From positions 1 to 38,169 of the forward strand of contig VGYW01000018.1 in the NCBI GenBank assembly GCA_016872875.1: a stretch of DNA of 38,169 bases, written 5' to 3'. The translations under genes were made by a program, and so were the position numbers. This DNA is from Planctomycetota bacterium (lineage in GTDB: Bacteria; Planctomycetota; PUPC01; DSUN01). Below are positions 23,258-31,144 of the stretch, one piece after another (position 1 is the first letter of the stretch; every line of letters begins with the position of its first letter). Below the pieces are notes generated by a model. The model made no database searches. It saw nothing but the letters and a program-made list of their open reading frames with translations, and was not told the DNA's origin.

Positions 23258-24190
23258 ATGCGTTACCGCAGCTTCGGTAAGCTGGATTTCAAGGTCTCCG
23301 CCCTCGGCTTCGGGTGCATGCGGCTGCCGACACGTGGGCCGTGGAGCGAGATCGTCGAGCCCCAGGCCATCGAGATGATCCGCTACCAGACCCAACGCAT
23401 TGACTTGTATCTGCTCCACAACGTCCAGGCCGGCTTCTGGGCCAACGTGCGCGACCACGGGGTGCTCGCCTGGCTCGACAAGAAGCTGGCCGAGGGCCGC
23501 ATCGGGGCCACGGGCTTCTCGTTCCACGACTCCTTCGACGTGTTGAAGGAGGTCCTCGCCGCCTATCCGAGCTGGACGGTGTGCCAGGTGCAGTACAACT
23601 TCGCCTGCGAAGACGTGCAGGCGGGCACGGCGGGCGTGGTGTATGCGGCGAGCAAGGGGCTGGCCGTGGTGGTGATGGAGCCGCTCTTCGGCGGGGCGCT
23701 CGCCAACCCGCCGCCCGCCGTCCGCGCCCTCTGGGACGCCGCGGGCAAGGACCCCGCCGACGTCGCGCTCCGCTGGCTGTGGGACATGCCGCAGGTGGCC
23801 ACGGTCCTCAGCGGCATGAGCACGCTCGAGCAGGTCAAACGCAGCCTCGCCAGCGCGGAGAAGCCAGCGGGGACCTTCTGCGAGCACGAGTTGATCGCCG
23901 CCGTGCGCGAGGCGTACAAGGGGCTTGCCGCCGTGCCCTGCACGGCCTGCGGCTACTGCGTGCCGTGCCCGAATGGGGTGGCGATTCCCGAGAACTTCAT
24001 GTTGCTCAATCAGGTGCGGATTCACGGCGACGGGGTGGGGCAGCTCAATCGCAACCTCTACGCGCAACTGCCCAAGGAGCGGCGAGCCGACGCCTGCGTG
24101 GCCTGCGGGGAGTGCGAGGAGCGCTGCCCGCAGCACATCAAGATCGCCGATTGGCTCGCGCGCGTGCATGCCGCGATGACCGACAACTGA
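23258..24190 (+). CDS. Aldo/keto reductase-ferredoxin protein lacking its catalytic segment
   Basis: A 310-residue protein of the AKR branch with C-terminal iron-sulfur motifs. It opens normally (FGKLDFKVSALGFGCMRLP) and has the later strands (RIDLYLLHN, with the His of the catalytic tetrad at residue 54; GRIGATGFSFHD; CQVQYNFACE; GLAVVVMEPLFGG). The tail carries CTACGYCVPCPNG (about 228-240) and CVACGECEERCPQH (about 280-293), suggesting a [4Fe-4S] centre. Between IEMIRY (residue 43) and QTQRIDLYLLH about 75 residues are missing, including the family's Asp, Tyr and Lys catalytic residues. The gap is in frame, so the protein is still made. Classical AKR catalysis is unlikely. GAGGAA precedes the ATG. 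Confidence 0.8.
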   Translation: MRYRSFGKLDFKVSALGFGCMRLPTRGPWSEIVEPQAIEMIRYQTQRIDLYLLHNVQAGFWANVRDHGVLAWLDKKLAEGRIGATGFSFHDSFDVLKEVLAAYPSWTVCQVQYNFACEDVQAGTAGVVYAASKGLAVVVMEPLFGGALANPPPAVRALWDAAGKDPADVALRWLWDMPQVATVLSGMSTLEQVKRSLASAEKPAGTFCEHELIAAVREAYKGLAAVPCTACGYCVPCPNGVAIPENFMLLNQVRIHGDGVGQLNRNLYAQLPKERRADACVACGECEERCPQHIKIADWLARVHAAMTDN

Positions 24191-24192
24191 TC

Positions 24193-24242
24193 GGTTCGAT
24201 CGAATCGATCGAATCGGTCGAATCGATCGAATCGATCGAACC
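24193..24242. repeat. Palindromic array of CGATCGAAT units between AKR and eboF
   Basis: A 50-bp run from ggttcgatcgaatcgatcga to cgatcgaacc built from 9-bp cgatcgaat units. The two halves are near-perfect reverse complements, so it can fold into one long hairpin. Confidence 0.9.
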
Positions 24243-24254
24243 AGGACACACCCA

Positions 24255-25583
24255 ATGCCCACCCGCCTGCTCATCATCCAGGTCGCCGGCTTCGGCTACG
24301 ACTTCTTCGTGCGACAGAATGGCGGCGAGGCGTGGGAGGGGCTGCGCTTTCGGCCGGCGCAGAGCGTCTTCCCAGCCCTCACGTGCCCGGTGCAGGCCAG
24401 CTTCCGCACGGCGTCGCTCCCGGGCCAGCACGGGATGGTCTTCAACGGCGTCTGGTCGCGCGAGCTTCGCCGCCCCCTCTTCTGGGAGCAGTCGTCCGCC
24501 CTCGTCGCCGGCCCACGAATCTGGGAGGCCGAAGCACCCTCACCCCAACCCTCTCCCCAGGGGAGAGGGGGAAGGAAGGTCGGCCTGATCTTCTGGCAGC
24601 AGAGCCTGGGCGAGGGCGTGGATGTGCTTCTCTCCCCCGCGCCCATCCACAAGCACCACGGGGGGATGATCGAGGATGTGTACGCGCGCCCGCCCGGCCT
24701 GTACGGGGAACTCATCCGCCGCGTGGGGCGCCCATTCAAGCTGATGAGCTATTGGGGGCCGCTGGCCTCGGCGAAGTCCAGCCGATGGATCGCGGCAGCG
24801 ACGGTCGAGATAATGGGGATGAAGGACATCGCGCCCGACCTTCTGCTGACCTATCTCCCCGAGCTCGACTACGCCCTCCTCCGCCACGGCCCGGCGGGAA
24901 AAAAGACTCCTGGAGTCTTTTCTGGCCTGATGCAACTTCTTGGCGAGCTGAGGCTTGCGGCAGAGAGAAACGGCTACGAGATCGTGGTTTTCGGTGACTA
25001 CGCCTTCGCCGGCGTGTCGCGCCCCGTCTACCCGAACCGCCTTCTGCGCGAGCGGGGCTTGATGGCGACGCGGAGCGTGCGGGGGCGCCTCTACCCCGAC
25101 TTCCACTACTCCCGCGCCTTCGCGGTGGTGGACCACGAGGTGGCACACGTCTGCGTCCGCAACCCGAGGGACGTGTCGGAGGTGGCCGCAGCGTTTGGGG
25201 CGATGGACGGCGTGGGCGAGGTGCTGACTGGCGAGGCGCTGGCGGCGGAGGGCATCGCTCACCCGAACAGCGGCGAGGTGGTCCTCGTGGCCGCCGATGG
25301 CTGCTGGTTCGCCTATCCGTGGTGGTCCGCGCGCCGCGAGCAGCCCGACTACGCGACGCACGTGGACATCCACAACAAGCCGGGCTTCGACCCCTGCGAA
25401 CTCTTCTTCGGCTGGCCCCCGCCCTTCGCCGTCAGCACCGACCCCACGCGCGTCAAAGGCTCCCACGGCCGCATCGGCAAAGGCCGCGAAGTGGCCTGGG
25501 CGGCCTCCTTTGACCTGGGGGCCGAACCGAGCGACTTGATTGGTTTGGCCAAGGCGGTACAATCCGTGATTCGTGATGCGTGA
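24255..25583 (+). CDS. eboF: EboF-like nucleotide pyrophosphatase/phosphodiesterase-family protein
   Basis: A 442-residue protein of the alkaline phosphatase superfamily. The N-terminal strand IIQVAGFGYDFF and the segment FPALTCPVQASFRTASLPGQHG place the nucleophile at T43. LPELDYALLRHGP supplies an Asp and His for the second metal, and the FGDYAFAGV segment stands where NPP enzymes have SDHGM. VDIHNKPGFDP and GSHGRIG complete the site. Members hydrolyse phosphodiesters; the ebo substrate is unknown. Two palindromes lie in frame, at 24536-24569 (coding SPQPSPQGRGGR) and 24901-24921 (coding KKTPGVF), both in loop-like positions between conserved blocks. AGGA precedes the ATG by eight bases. 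Confidence 0.8.
   Translation: MPTRLLIIQVAGFGYDFFVRQNGGEAWEGLRFRPAQSVFPALTCPVQASFRTASLPGQHGMVFNGVWSRELRRPLFWEQSSALVAGPRIWEAEAPSPQPSPQGRGGRKVGLIFWQQSLGEGVDVLLSPAPIHKHHGGMIEDVYARPPGLYGELIRRVGRPFKLMSYWGPLASAKSSRWIAAATVEIMGMKDIAPDLLLTYLPELDYALLRHGPAGKKTPGVFSGLMQLLGELRLAAERNGYEIVVFGDYAFAGVSRPVYPNRLLRERGLMATRSVRGRLYPDFHYSRAFAVVDHEVAHVCVRNPRDVSEVAAAFGAMDGVGEVLTGEALAAEGIAHPNSGEVVLVAADGCWFAYPWWSARREQPDYATHVDIHNKPGFDPCELFFGWPPPFAVSTDPTRVKGSHGRIGKGREVAWAASFDLGAEPSDLIGLAKAVQSVIRDA
24536..24569. repeat. REP-type palindrome inserted in eboF
   Basis: accctcaccccaaccctctc leads into the palindrome ccctctcccc-a-ggggagaggg (24549-24569). The sequence matches a widespread extragenic repeat type, yet sits in frame in eboF. 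Confidence 0.8.
24901..24921. repeat. AT-richer palindrome in eboF
   Basis: aaaagactcc and ggagtctttt pair perfectly around one base. The segment encodes KTPGVF, directly after the metal-ligand segment of eboF. Confidence 0.8.
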
Positions 25584-25589
25584 GGAGAG

Positions 25590-25819
25590 ATGCGTGCCGC
25601 GTGCCAAGAGAGAACAGGATCCGATGTTGAAAGCCGCTTCTGAAGCAGCCGCGACCCGCGTCTACATCGAAGAGATCTCCGTTCCCTTCTCCTACCCCGT
25701 CTACTTCACCCGAGGGGTCTTGGCGCCACAGAACCCAGTCCTTGCAGAGGTCGTTGGAGGGCCGCGCGCAGCCTCGCCACAGGAGTCTGGGCACGCGGCA
25801 CGCGGCACGCGGCACGCAT
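25590..25819. repeat. Inverted repeat bracketing the 5' end of eboD
   Basis: atgcgtgccgcgtgcc (25590-25605) lies upstream of the eboD start and its exact 16-bp complement ggcacgcggcacgcat (25804-25819) lies in the coding region, within a longer ggcacgc array from about 25790. Paired in RNA, the arms would loop out the start codon at 25624. Confidence 0.8.
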
Positions 25820-26850
25820 CGGCTTTGGTTTACCTCGACTCCGGCCTCGTCGCCGCGCACGACTATCTGCCGCGGGCCGTCGTGAGCTACGCGGAGGCCC
25901 ACGCCGACGCGATCAGACTCCTCGCCGAACCCCGCGTCCTGCCCGGCGGCGAAGGGGCGAAGGACGGCTGGGCGGTGGCTCAGCCCGTGCTCGACGAGAT
26001 CATCCGCCATCGCCTCGACCGCCACAGCTACGTGGTCGCGGCAGGCGGGGGTGCGTTCCTCGACGCGGTCGGTTTCGCCGCCTCGCTCGTCCATCGCGGC
26101 GTGCGGCTCGTGCGCCTCCCCTCGACCGCCCTCGCGCAGAACGACGGCGGCGTGGGGGTGAAGACGGGCGTGAACCTGGGCGATGTGAAGAACCTCATCG
26201 GCACCTTCGCCCCACCATTCGCCGTGATCAACGACCTCGATTTCCTGCGAACGCTCCCCCGCGACGTGATGCTCGACGGCGTGGCCGAGGCGTTCAAGGT
26301 GGCGATCATCAAGGACGCCGCCTTGTTCGACTTCCTGAGCGACGCAGCAGAGCGCCTGGCCGCCGGCGAGCAGGAGGCCGTCGAGGAGATGGTTCGCCGC
26401 GCCGCCGTGCTCCACCTCGAGCACATCCGCGACGGGGCCGACCCGTTCGAGATGGGCGACGCGCGGCCGCTCGACTTCGGCCACTGGGCCGCCCACCGTC
26501 TCGAAGGGCTGTCGGGCTACTCCCTCCGCCACGGCCAGGCCGTCGCCATCGGCATCGCACTCGATTCGGTCTACGCCTGGCGCAAGGGTCTCCTCTCGCG
26601 CGACGAGCTGGATCGCATCCTCTGGGCCTTTCGCCGCTGCGGGCTGCCCACGTGGCATCCGCTCCTTGCCGAGCGCGACGCCTCCGGCCGCCTGGTCATC
26701 CTCGAGGGCATCGAGCAATTCCGCGAGCACCTGGGCGGCCGCCTCTCCATCACCCTGCCAAAGGGCATTGGCCGGCGGGTCGAGGTCCACGAGATGGAGT
26801 TGGCGCTGATCGAGGAAGCTATCGGGTGTCTCAAAGAACGCAGCGTTTGA
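25624..26850 (+). CDS. eboD: EboD-like 3-dehydroquinate synthase-family protein
   Basis: A 408-residue sugar-phosphate cyclase-family protein. The nucleotide-binding part shows AAGGGAFLDAVGFAASLVHR and LPSTALAQNDGGVGVKTGVN; the metal site shows GVAEAFKVAIIKD, PLDFGHWAAHRLE and YSLRHGQAVAIG, the counterparts of the Glu/His/His zinc ligands of AroB. AroB makes 3-dehydroquinate from DAHP; ebo members and other cyclases use different sugar phosphates, so the substrate is open. Residues about 44-63 (GPRAASPQESGHAARGTRHA) are repeat-coded and have no counterpart in relatives. The ATG at 25624 (AGGA upstream) is preferred to one 17 codons earlier in the repeat. The stop codon overlaps the next operon's -35 element. 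Confidence 0.82.
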   Translation: MLKAASEAAATRVYIEEISVPFSYPVYFTRGVLAPQNPVLAEVVGGPRAASPQESGHAARGTRHASALVYLDSGLVAAHDYLPRAVVSYAEAHADAIRLLAEPRVLPGGEGAKDGWAVAQPVLDEIIRHRLDRHSYVVAAGGGAFLDAVGFAASLVHRGVRLVRLPSTALAQNDGGVGVKTGVNLGDVKNLIGTFAPPFAVINDLDFLRTLPRDVMLDGVAEAFKVAIIKDAALFDFLSDAAERLAAGEQEAVEEMVRRAAVLHLEHIRDGADPFEMGDARPLDFGHWAAHRLEGLSGYSLRHGQAVAIGIALDSVYAWRKGLLSRDELDRILWAFRRCGLPTWHPLLAERDASGRLVILEGIEQFREHLGGRLSITLPKGIGRRVEVHEMELALIEEAIGCLKERSV

Positions 26851-26874
26851 CACTGAGGCACCCCTTGCGATACT
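26847..26874 (+). promoter_or_regulatory. Predicted sigma-70 promoter for the kinase-DUF5678-protease operon
   Basis: Perfect TTGACA (26847-26852), which contains the eboD stop codon, a 16-bp spacer and GATACT (26869-26874). The start near 26882 precedes the kinase ATG by about 30 nt. Confidence 0.55.
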
Positions 26875-26911
26875 GTCTCCAGCACGCAGACAAACGTGGG
26901 ACTCAGTAGCC

Positions 26912-27805
26912 ATGCTCGACCAAGACTGGCACTTGCCAGACATTAAGAAAGCGCTTGGGCTCTTCGACAGCGGCAGGCTGGACGAGGGTGTAGCGCTGTT
27001 GACCGCCGGGATGGATAGGGCTATCAAAGCGAAGGACAGGAACGCCGCCCTAGCGTACGATGTGGTCCTTGCTCTCATGCGGTCCGAGCATAGGCCCTTC
27101 TTTGACCTTGTGGAGCAAGCGCGAGAACGCAAGATCAAGCTCGATGCATGGCGAAGCCTTTCGGCTCGGTCGGCGCATCGGATTGGGAACCAGCTATTCG
27201 CGTCGTTGGGTGCTTTGCGGACACTCAGGGGACTAGATGCTCCGGAGGCGGTGGAGGCGGTCGCTGACATCGAAGCGTCCCTTGAGAGAGTCGGCACGAT
27301 TGTAAAGGAATTCCAGCGGTTCAGCGTGAATGAGGAGCCGGCCCTCCTGCCAACGGACCTCAGGCCGTTGCTGGGCGATCTGGTGCGCCGATACCAGAGG
27401 GTTGCCCGAAATGTCGAGGTTGCTATTGAGGCCCCCGAGAGTCTCCCGCACTGCCAGGTTGATCGGAATCAGATCGATCAGGCGTTCGGCGAGCTGCTTG
27501 AGAATGCGCTTCACCACACGCCCCCGGGTGGCAAGGTGGTGGTGAAGGCATCGGCGATGGACTCGGGCAAGGGGGTGCTGGTGGCCGTCGAGGACACCGG
27601 GCCGGGGGTGCCGGCGGAGAACAAGGAGCGGCTTTTCGAGGCGTTCTTCAGCACGCGGCCGGGCGGGAGCGGACTCGGACTTGCCATCGTGCGGCAGATC
27701 ATAGAGAATCACGGAGGGAGGATTCGCGAGACAGGTACGCCCGGCAAGGGCGCACGTTTCGAGGTCGAGCTGCCCGCGGCGCCAAAGCAGGAGACCAATC
27801 CATGA
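26912..27805 (+). CDS. Soluble sensor histidine kinase
   Basis: A 297-residue kinase with no membrane segment and no recognised sensor domain. The first 75 residues are helical and could form a small TPR-like input domain (ALGLFDSGRLDEGVALLTAG). The H-box is SARSAHRIGNQLFASLGALR with H89. The ATPase domain has the N-box FGELLENALHHTPPGG (E196, N198), DTGPGVP, then LFEAFFSTRPGGSGLGLAIV. The stop overlaps the next start as ATGA. Codon third positions are visibly less C/G-biased in the first 500 bases than in the flanking ebo genes, a hint of horizontal origin. The start at 26912 lacks a strong Shine-Dalgarno. Confidence 0.9.
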   Translation: MLDQDWHLPDIKKALGLFDSGRLDEGVALLTAGMDRAIKAKDRNAALAYDVVLALMRSEHRPFFDLVEQARERKIKLDAWRSLSARSAHRIGNQLFASLGALRTLRGLDAPEAVEAVADIEASLERVGTIVKEFQRFSVNEEPALLPTDLRPLLGDLVRRYQRVARNVEVAIEAPESLPHCQVDRNQIDQAFGELLENALHHTPPGGKVVVKASAMDSGKGVLVAVEDTGPGVPAENKERLFEAFFSTRPGGSGLGLAIVRQIIENHGGRIRETGTPGKGARFEVELPAAPKQETNP

Positions 27806-28422
27806 AGGTGCTGGCGATAGACGATCAGCCCGAGGTGCTCAAGCAGATCGAGAAAGCAATCGCGACGGCCGAAGGCCCGCACGGCAGACGTTACGAGGTG
27901 GCCGGCCTGGCCGACCACCGCGAGGCGCTCCAACGGCTCGAGGCAGAGCACTTCGACGTGGTGATCGTGGACATGGTGATGGGGCATGACGAAACCGAGG
28001 GGCTGACGGTTCTTCAGAAGCTCACCAACAAGTCGCCCATCACGATCGTGTTGACGGCCTATCCCTCGATCCCCAACTGCGTGGAGTCGATGAGGGCGGG
28101 AGCGTGGGACTACCTGGAGAAGGTGCCGGCGAACGGCAGCGACCCATATGAGAACCTCCTGACCTCGCTGCGGCGCGCCTGCGAGTTTCGCATCGCCCAC
28201 CCCGAGGCCGGGCGCACGATCCCAGACCTTGATTGGGCCCAGAAGCACCTCGGAGAACTGCTGCGCGAACACGCGGGAGAGGTCGTGGCCGTACTCGACG
28301 AGAGAGTGGTAGGGCACGGCACCACCTATGCGGAGCTTGCGGCGCGCATGAAGGACCAGTACCCCGCCACCGCGCCGACCATTATCTCGCTCCCCGAGAT
28401 CGACGTGGAGGCCGTCGAATGA
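27802..28422 (+). CDS. Receiver domain fused to a DUF5678-like domain
   Basis: A 206-residue protein. The receiver (1-125) has the acidic pair D7/D8, phosphoacceptor D57 in FDVVIVDMVMG, T85 in IVLTAYP and K107 in WDYLEKVP. In place of a DNA-binding output, residues about 145-200 (WAQKHLGELLREHAGEVVAV, LDERVVGHGTTYAELAARM, TIISLPE) match DUF5678, a short domain of unknown role that elsewhere is usually free-standing. It overlaps both neighbours by ATGA, so all three proteins are translationally coupled. The output is therefore probably protein interaction, most simply with the protease encoded next. The DUF5678 assignment is by memory of its sequence pattern. Confidence 0.8.
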   Translation: MKVLAIDDQPEVLKQIEKAIATAEGPHGRRYEVAGLADHREALQRLEAEHFDVVIVDMVMGHDETEGLTVLQKLTNKSPITIVLTAYPSIPNCVESMRAGAWDYLEKVPANGSDPYENLLTSLRRACEFRIAHPEAGRTIPDLDWAQKHLGELLREHAGEVVAVLDERVVGHGTTYAELAARMKDQYPATAPTIISLPEIDVEAVE

Positions 28423-28847
28423 GCCTCTTCCAGAACGGCCATGCTTTCAAGCTGGCTTGCAGGTGTTCGCCGCCCGTAGGCTACCCGGTGCCGTTCGTCA
28501 TGGTCAGGATGCGGCGGCCTTCCGGGCCACCACACGGCGTGGTTGGCAAAGTGGACACGGGCGCCGCGCGGACCGTGCTGACGTTCGAGCAAGCTAGGGC
28601 GTTGGGCATCGAGCACCCAGAGTCGTCAAGAGAGACTGGTCTTGCGCGCACCGCCACGGGCCAGCCCTTTGCCTTCTACCTGCACGATGTGTTCGTCGAG
28701 ATCCCTGTGGACGTAGGCCAGACCATCCGCTTCCCTCTGAAGGCTGCCTTCGCCCAAGAACTGAAGCGGAATCTCTTCGGCTTGGACTGGCTTGCGAGCC
28801 TCTGCCTGGCCGTGGACCGGCAAGCGGTGCATTTCCTCAGAGATTAG
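28419..28847 (+). CDS. Retropepsin-like aspartic protease-family protein
   Basis: A 142-residue single-domain protein. The catalytic triad is visible as D46-T47-G48 in GKVDTGAARTVL, followed by FEQARALGI, a GLARTATGQPFAFYLHDVFV flap/strand region and the closing NLFGLDWL segment, which corresponds to the family's hydrophobic-hydrophobic-G-x-D-x-L end. Such clan AA proteins act as dimers, each giving one Asp. The start ATG at 28419 overlaps the preceding stop (ATGA). Free-standing DUF5678 and retropepsin genes are, as I recall, often adjacent in other bacteria, which supports a functional pair. The substrate is unknown, and no membrane anchor is seen. Confidence 0.8.
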   Translation: MSLFQNGHAFKLACRCSPPVGYPVPFVMVRMRRPSGPPHGVVGKVDTGAARTVLTFEQARALGIEHPESSRETGLARTATGQPFAFYLHDVFVEIPVDVGQTIRFPLKAAFAQELKRNLFGLDWLASLCLAVDRQAVHFLRD

Positions 28848-28898
28848 CGCTGCGCGCCTTCGGCCTGCTGGCCTACGCGCAGAACACGGAACCCGAGA

Positions 28899-30110
28899 AT
28901 GCGAATCCCCGGCACCAACGCCCATTTGACCTACTGCCTCAACGTCCACCCCGGCGGCACGCTGGCCGAGGCGGAGACGGCTATCTTCGAGCACGCGCCC
29001 AGGGTCTTCGCCGAGTTCTCGCGCCTGACGGGCGCCAAGGGGCCATACGGCCTGGGCATCTGGCTCTCGGCCAAGGCGGTGCGCGCGCTCGACGAGTCGT
29101 GGAAGAACGACGTGTTCCGCGCCAAGCTCGACCACGCCGGGTTCTACGCCCTGACGTTCAATGGCTTCCCCTATGGGCGGTTCCACGGCATGCGGGTGAA
29201 GGAGAAGGTCTACCAGCCCGACTGGGCGGATGAGACGCGCTTCAGTTACACGATGGCGCTGGCGACGATTGTCTCGGACGTCCTCCGCACCGACGGCCGG
29301 GCCAGCATCAGCACCCTGCCGATCACCTTCAAGCCCTGGGCCAATGCGGAGCGGCTTGAGGCCGCGACCGATTACCTCGTAGAGGTCGCCGGCCAACTCC
29401 GCTTCATCAAGGGGCTGATGGGCAACGACATCGCTCTGGCGCTGGAGCCCGAGCCCGGCTGCTACCTGGAGCGGGCGGACGACGTGATTCGCTACTTCAA
29501 GGACCAGCTCCTCCCGCTCGGACGCGAGACGCTGGCAGACGAGAACGACATTAGCGAGGCGGAGGCCGAGGCCGCCCTCCGCCGCCACGTCGGCGTGTGC
29601 CTCGACACCGTGCACACCGGCGTGATGGGCGAGGACCCCAAAGATGCCCTCCGAAAGTATGCCGCCGCAGGCATTCGCGTGGCAAAGGTGCAGCTCGGCG
29701 CCGCGCTCCGCGTCCAGGTCGGCCCCGAAGGCCCGCCCCCAGCGCTCCGAGCCTTCCAGGACCAGGTGTATCTGCACCAGACGGTTGTCAAGACGCCCGA
29801 TGGCCAGGAGCTCTACTTCAACGACCTGCCCGAGCCGCTCGGCATGAGCCACCCGCCCCAGGGGGAGTGGCGCGTGCACTTCCACGTGCCCCTGGCTTGG
29901 CCAGGCCAGGGGCCGATTGGCACCACGGCGGACCAGGTGGATGCGGCGTTCCTGGCCGCCGCGCTGGCCGCCGGCTGCGAGCACTTCGAGAGCGAAATCT
30001 ACACCCTCGACGTCTTCCCCGCCGCCAAGGACTCCAAAGAGGCCATCCTCGCCCAGGACCTGGCCTGGCTCTGGCAGCGCTTCGCCCGCGCGTCATTCTC
30101 ACATTCTTGA
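28899..30110 (+). CDS. eboE: Metabolite traffic protein EboE
   Basis: A 403-residue TIM-barrel protein of the sugar-phosphate isomerase/epimerase (xylose isomerase-like) type. The EboE pattern is clear: LTYCLNVHPGGTLAEAE at the start, YGLGIWLSAKA, TFNGFPYGRFHG, then ALEPEPGCYLE, VGVCLDTVHTGVM, then WRVHFHVPLAW and FESEIYTLDVFP. The Glu, Asp and His residues in these blocks would form the metal site. EboE is required with other ebo proteins for moving a scytonemin precursor out of the cytoplasm in cyanobacteria. It is separated from eboD by the three-gene signalling operon. The last residues SFSHS are encoded by a hairpin whose loop contains the stop, so the native end may have been altered. 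Confidence 0.88.
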   Translation: MRIPGTNAHLTYCLNVHPGGTLAEAETAIFEHAPRVFAEFSRLTGAKGPYGLGIWLSAKAVRALDESWKNDVFRAKLDHAGFYALTFNGFPYGRFHGMRVKEKVYQPDWADETRFSYTMALATIVSDVLRTDGRASISTLPITFKPWANAERLEAATDYLVEVAGQLRFIKGLMGNDIALALEPEPGCYLERADDVIRYFKDQLLPLGRETLADENDISEAEAEAALRRHVGVCLDTVHTGVMGEDPKDALRKYAAAGIRVAKVQLGAALRVQVGPEGPPPALRAFQDQVYLHQTVVKTPDGQELYFNDLPEPLGMSHPPQGEWRVHFHVPLAWPGQGPIGTTADQVDAAFLAAALAAGCEHFESEIYTLDVFPAAKDSKEAILAQDLAWLWQRFARASFSHS

Positions 30111-30126
30111 GAATGTGAGAATGACG
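30091..30126. repeat. Hairpin holding the eboE stop codon
   Basis: cgtcattctcacattc (30091-30106) and gaatgtgagaatgacg (30111-30126) form a perfect 16-bp stem with loop ttga. It could end transcription but has no T-tract. The following 190 bp (30127-30318) show no feature besides the Shine-Dalgarno of the next gene. Confidence 0.85.
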
Positions 30127-30318
30127 GCGCGCACCCAATGACCGGCTTCTGGACATTGCTTGTCCGGGCCTCTGCTTCCCACCATCGTCCTTCCTCGCCT
30201 TAAGCATTTGCACGGGAAGGACTTGCGGCGACTTGTCCCCATCCGAACAGCCGGCATGCGAGTTGCTCTCTGCCCAAGACGGTTGGCCGATAGTGACCGA
30301 TGGATTGGAGGCTAGGCA

Positions 30319-31137
30319 ATGAGAAGAAGAGGCCCGCGCGGGCGGCACTTCGGCTTCACCCTCATCGAACTGCTCGTGGTCATGGGCATCATCGCCATCC
30401 TGGGGATGCTCCTGCTGCCCACCGTCCACAAGGCGCGGCGGCTGGGCAGGGACGCCTCCTGCAAGTCCAACCTCAGCCAGTTGGCCCGCGCGTGGATGTG
30501 CTACAGCCAGGATTGGGACTTCTTCACCCCGCACCAGTGGAAGGTGAGCGCGAGCGTCCGCATCCGCTGGTTCAACCTCCGCGAGGCCTACCTGAAGGAC
30601 TACCGGGTGCAGAACTGCCCGGCCGTGCCCGAGTGGGTGGCGGGCCGCAACGCCTCCTACGGCTACAACTACAAGTACCTCGGCTCGGCCCGCGAGAACG
30701 CCGAGAGCCCCTATGCCCCCTTCGAGCGCTTCCCCGTGCGGCACGTGAGCAACTCCACCCACACCATAGCCTTCGGGTGCTCGGACGGCACGGGGCTCGA
30801 CGAGCCCTACGAGCCACTCCCGCCACACCAGGCCGGCTCCGCCCTGTCGGGCGGTGCGCGACGCAGGCGCATCGGCAACCACGGCTACGTCCTCGACCCC
30901 ACCTACATTCCCACCTGGAGCGTCAAGCAGGAAGAGCCCTATGCCGACGGGAACGCCTTCAGCTACCTCTCCACCCGCCATGCGGGCAGGGCGAACGTCT
31001 GCTTCGTGGACACCCACATCGCCCCCATCGAGCCTGCGGCTGCCTACCGCGACAACGCGCTCTGGAACGGCTTGGGCTTCGAGGACCCCCGCCGCGACCC
31101 ACACGTGCCCAACAAGGCGCCGGGCTTCAGACACTGA
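30319..31137 (+). CDS. Type II secretion-type pseudopilin (H-X9-DG-like)
   Basis: A 272-residue protein with a textbook prepilin N-terminus: a basic leader ending in G12, then [20 protein letters not shown] with Glu5 present. The body resembles the large family of planctomycete/lentisphaeral pseudopilins: [19 protein letters not shown] after the helix, and a C-terminal [20 protein letters not shown] block where relatives have H-x9-DG. These proteins are thought to be processed by a prepilin peptidase and to form short fibres or surface structures; the function of the many paralogues is unknown. tggagg lies about ten bases before the ATG. Confidence 0.9.
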   Translation: MRRRGPRGRHFGFTLIELLVVMGIIAILGMLLLPTVHKARRLGRDASCKSNLSQLARAWMCYSQDWDFFTPHQWKVSASVRIRWFNLREAYLKDYRVQNCPAVPEWVAGRNASYGYNYKYLGSARENAESPYAPFERFPVRHVSNSTHTIAFGCSDGTGLDEPYEPLPPHQAGSALSGGARRRRIGNHGYVLDPTYIPTWSVKQEEPYADGNAFSYLSTRHAGRANVCFVDTHIAPIEPAAAYRDNALWNGLGFEDPRRDPHVPNKAPGFRH

Positions 31138-31144
31138 TCCCAAC

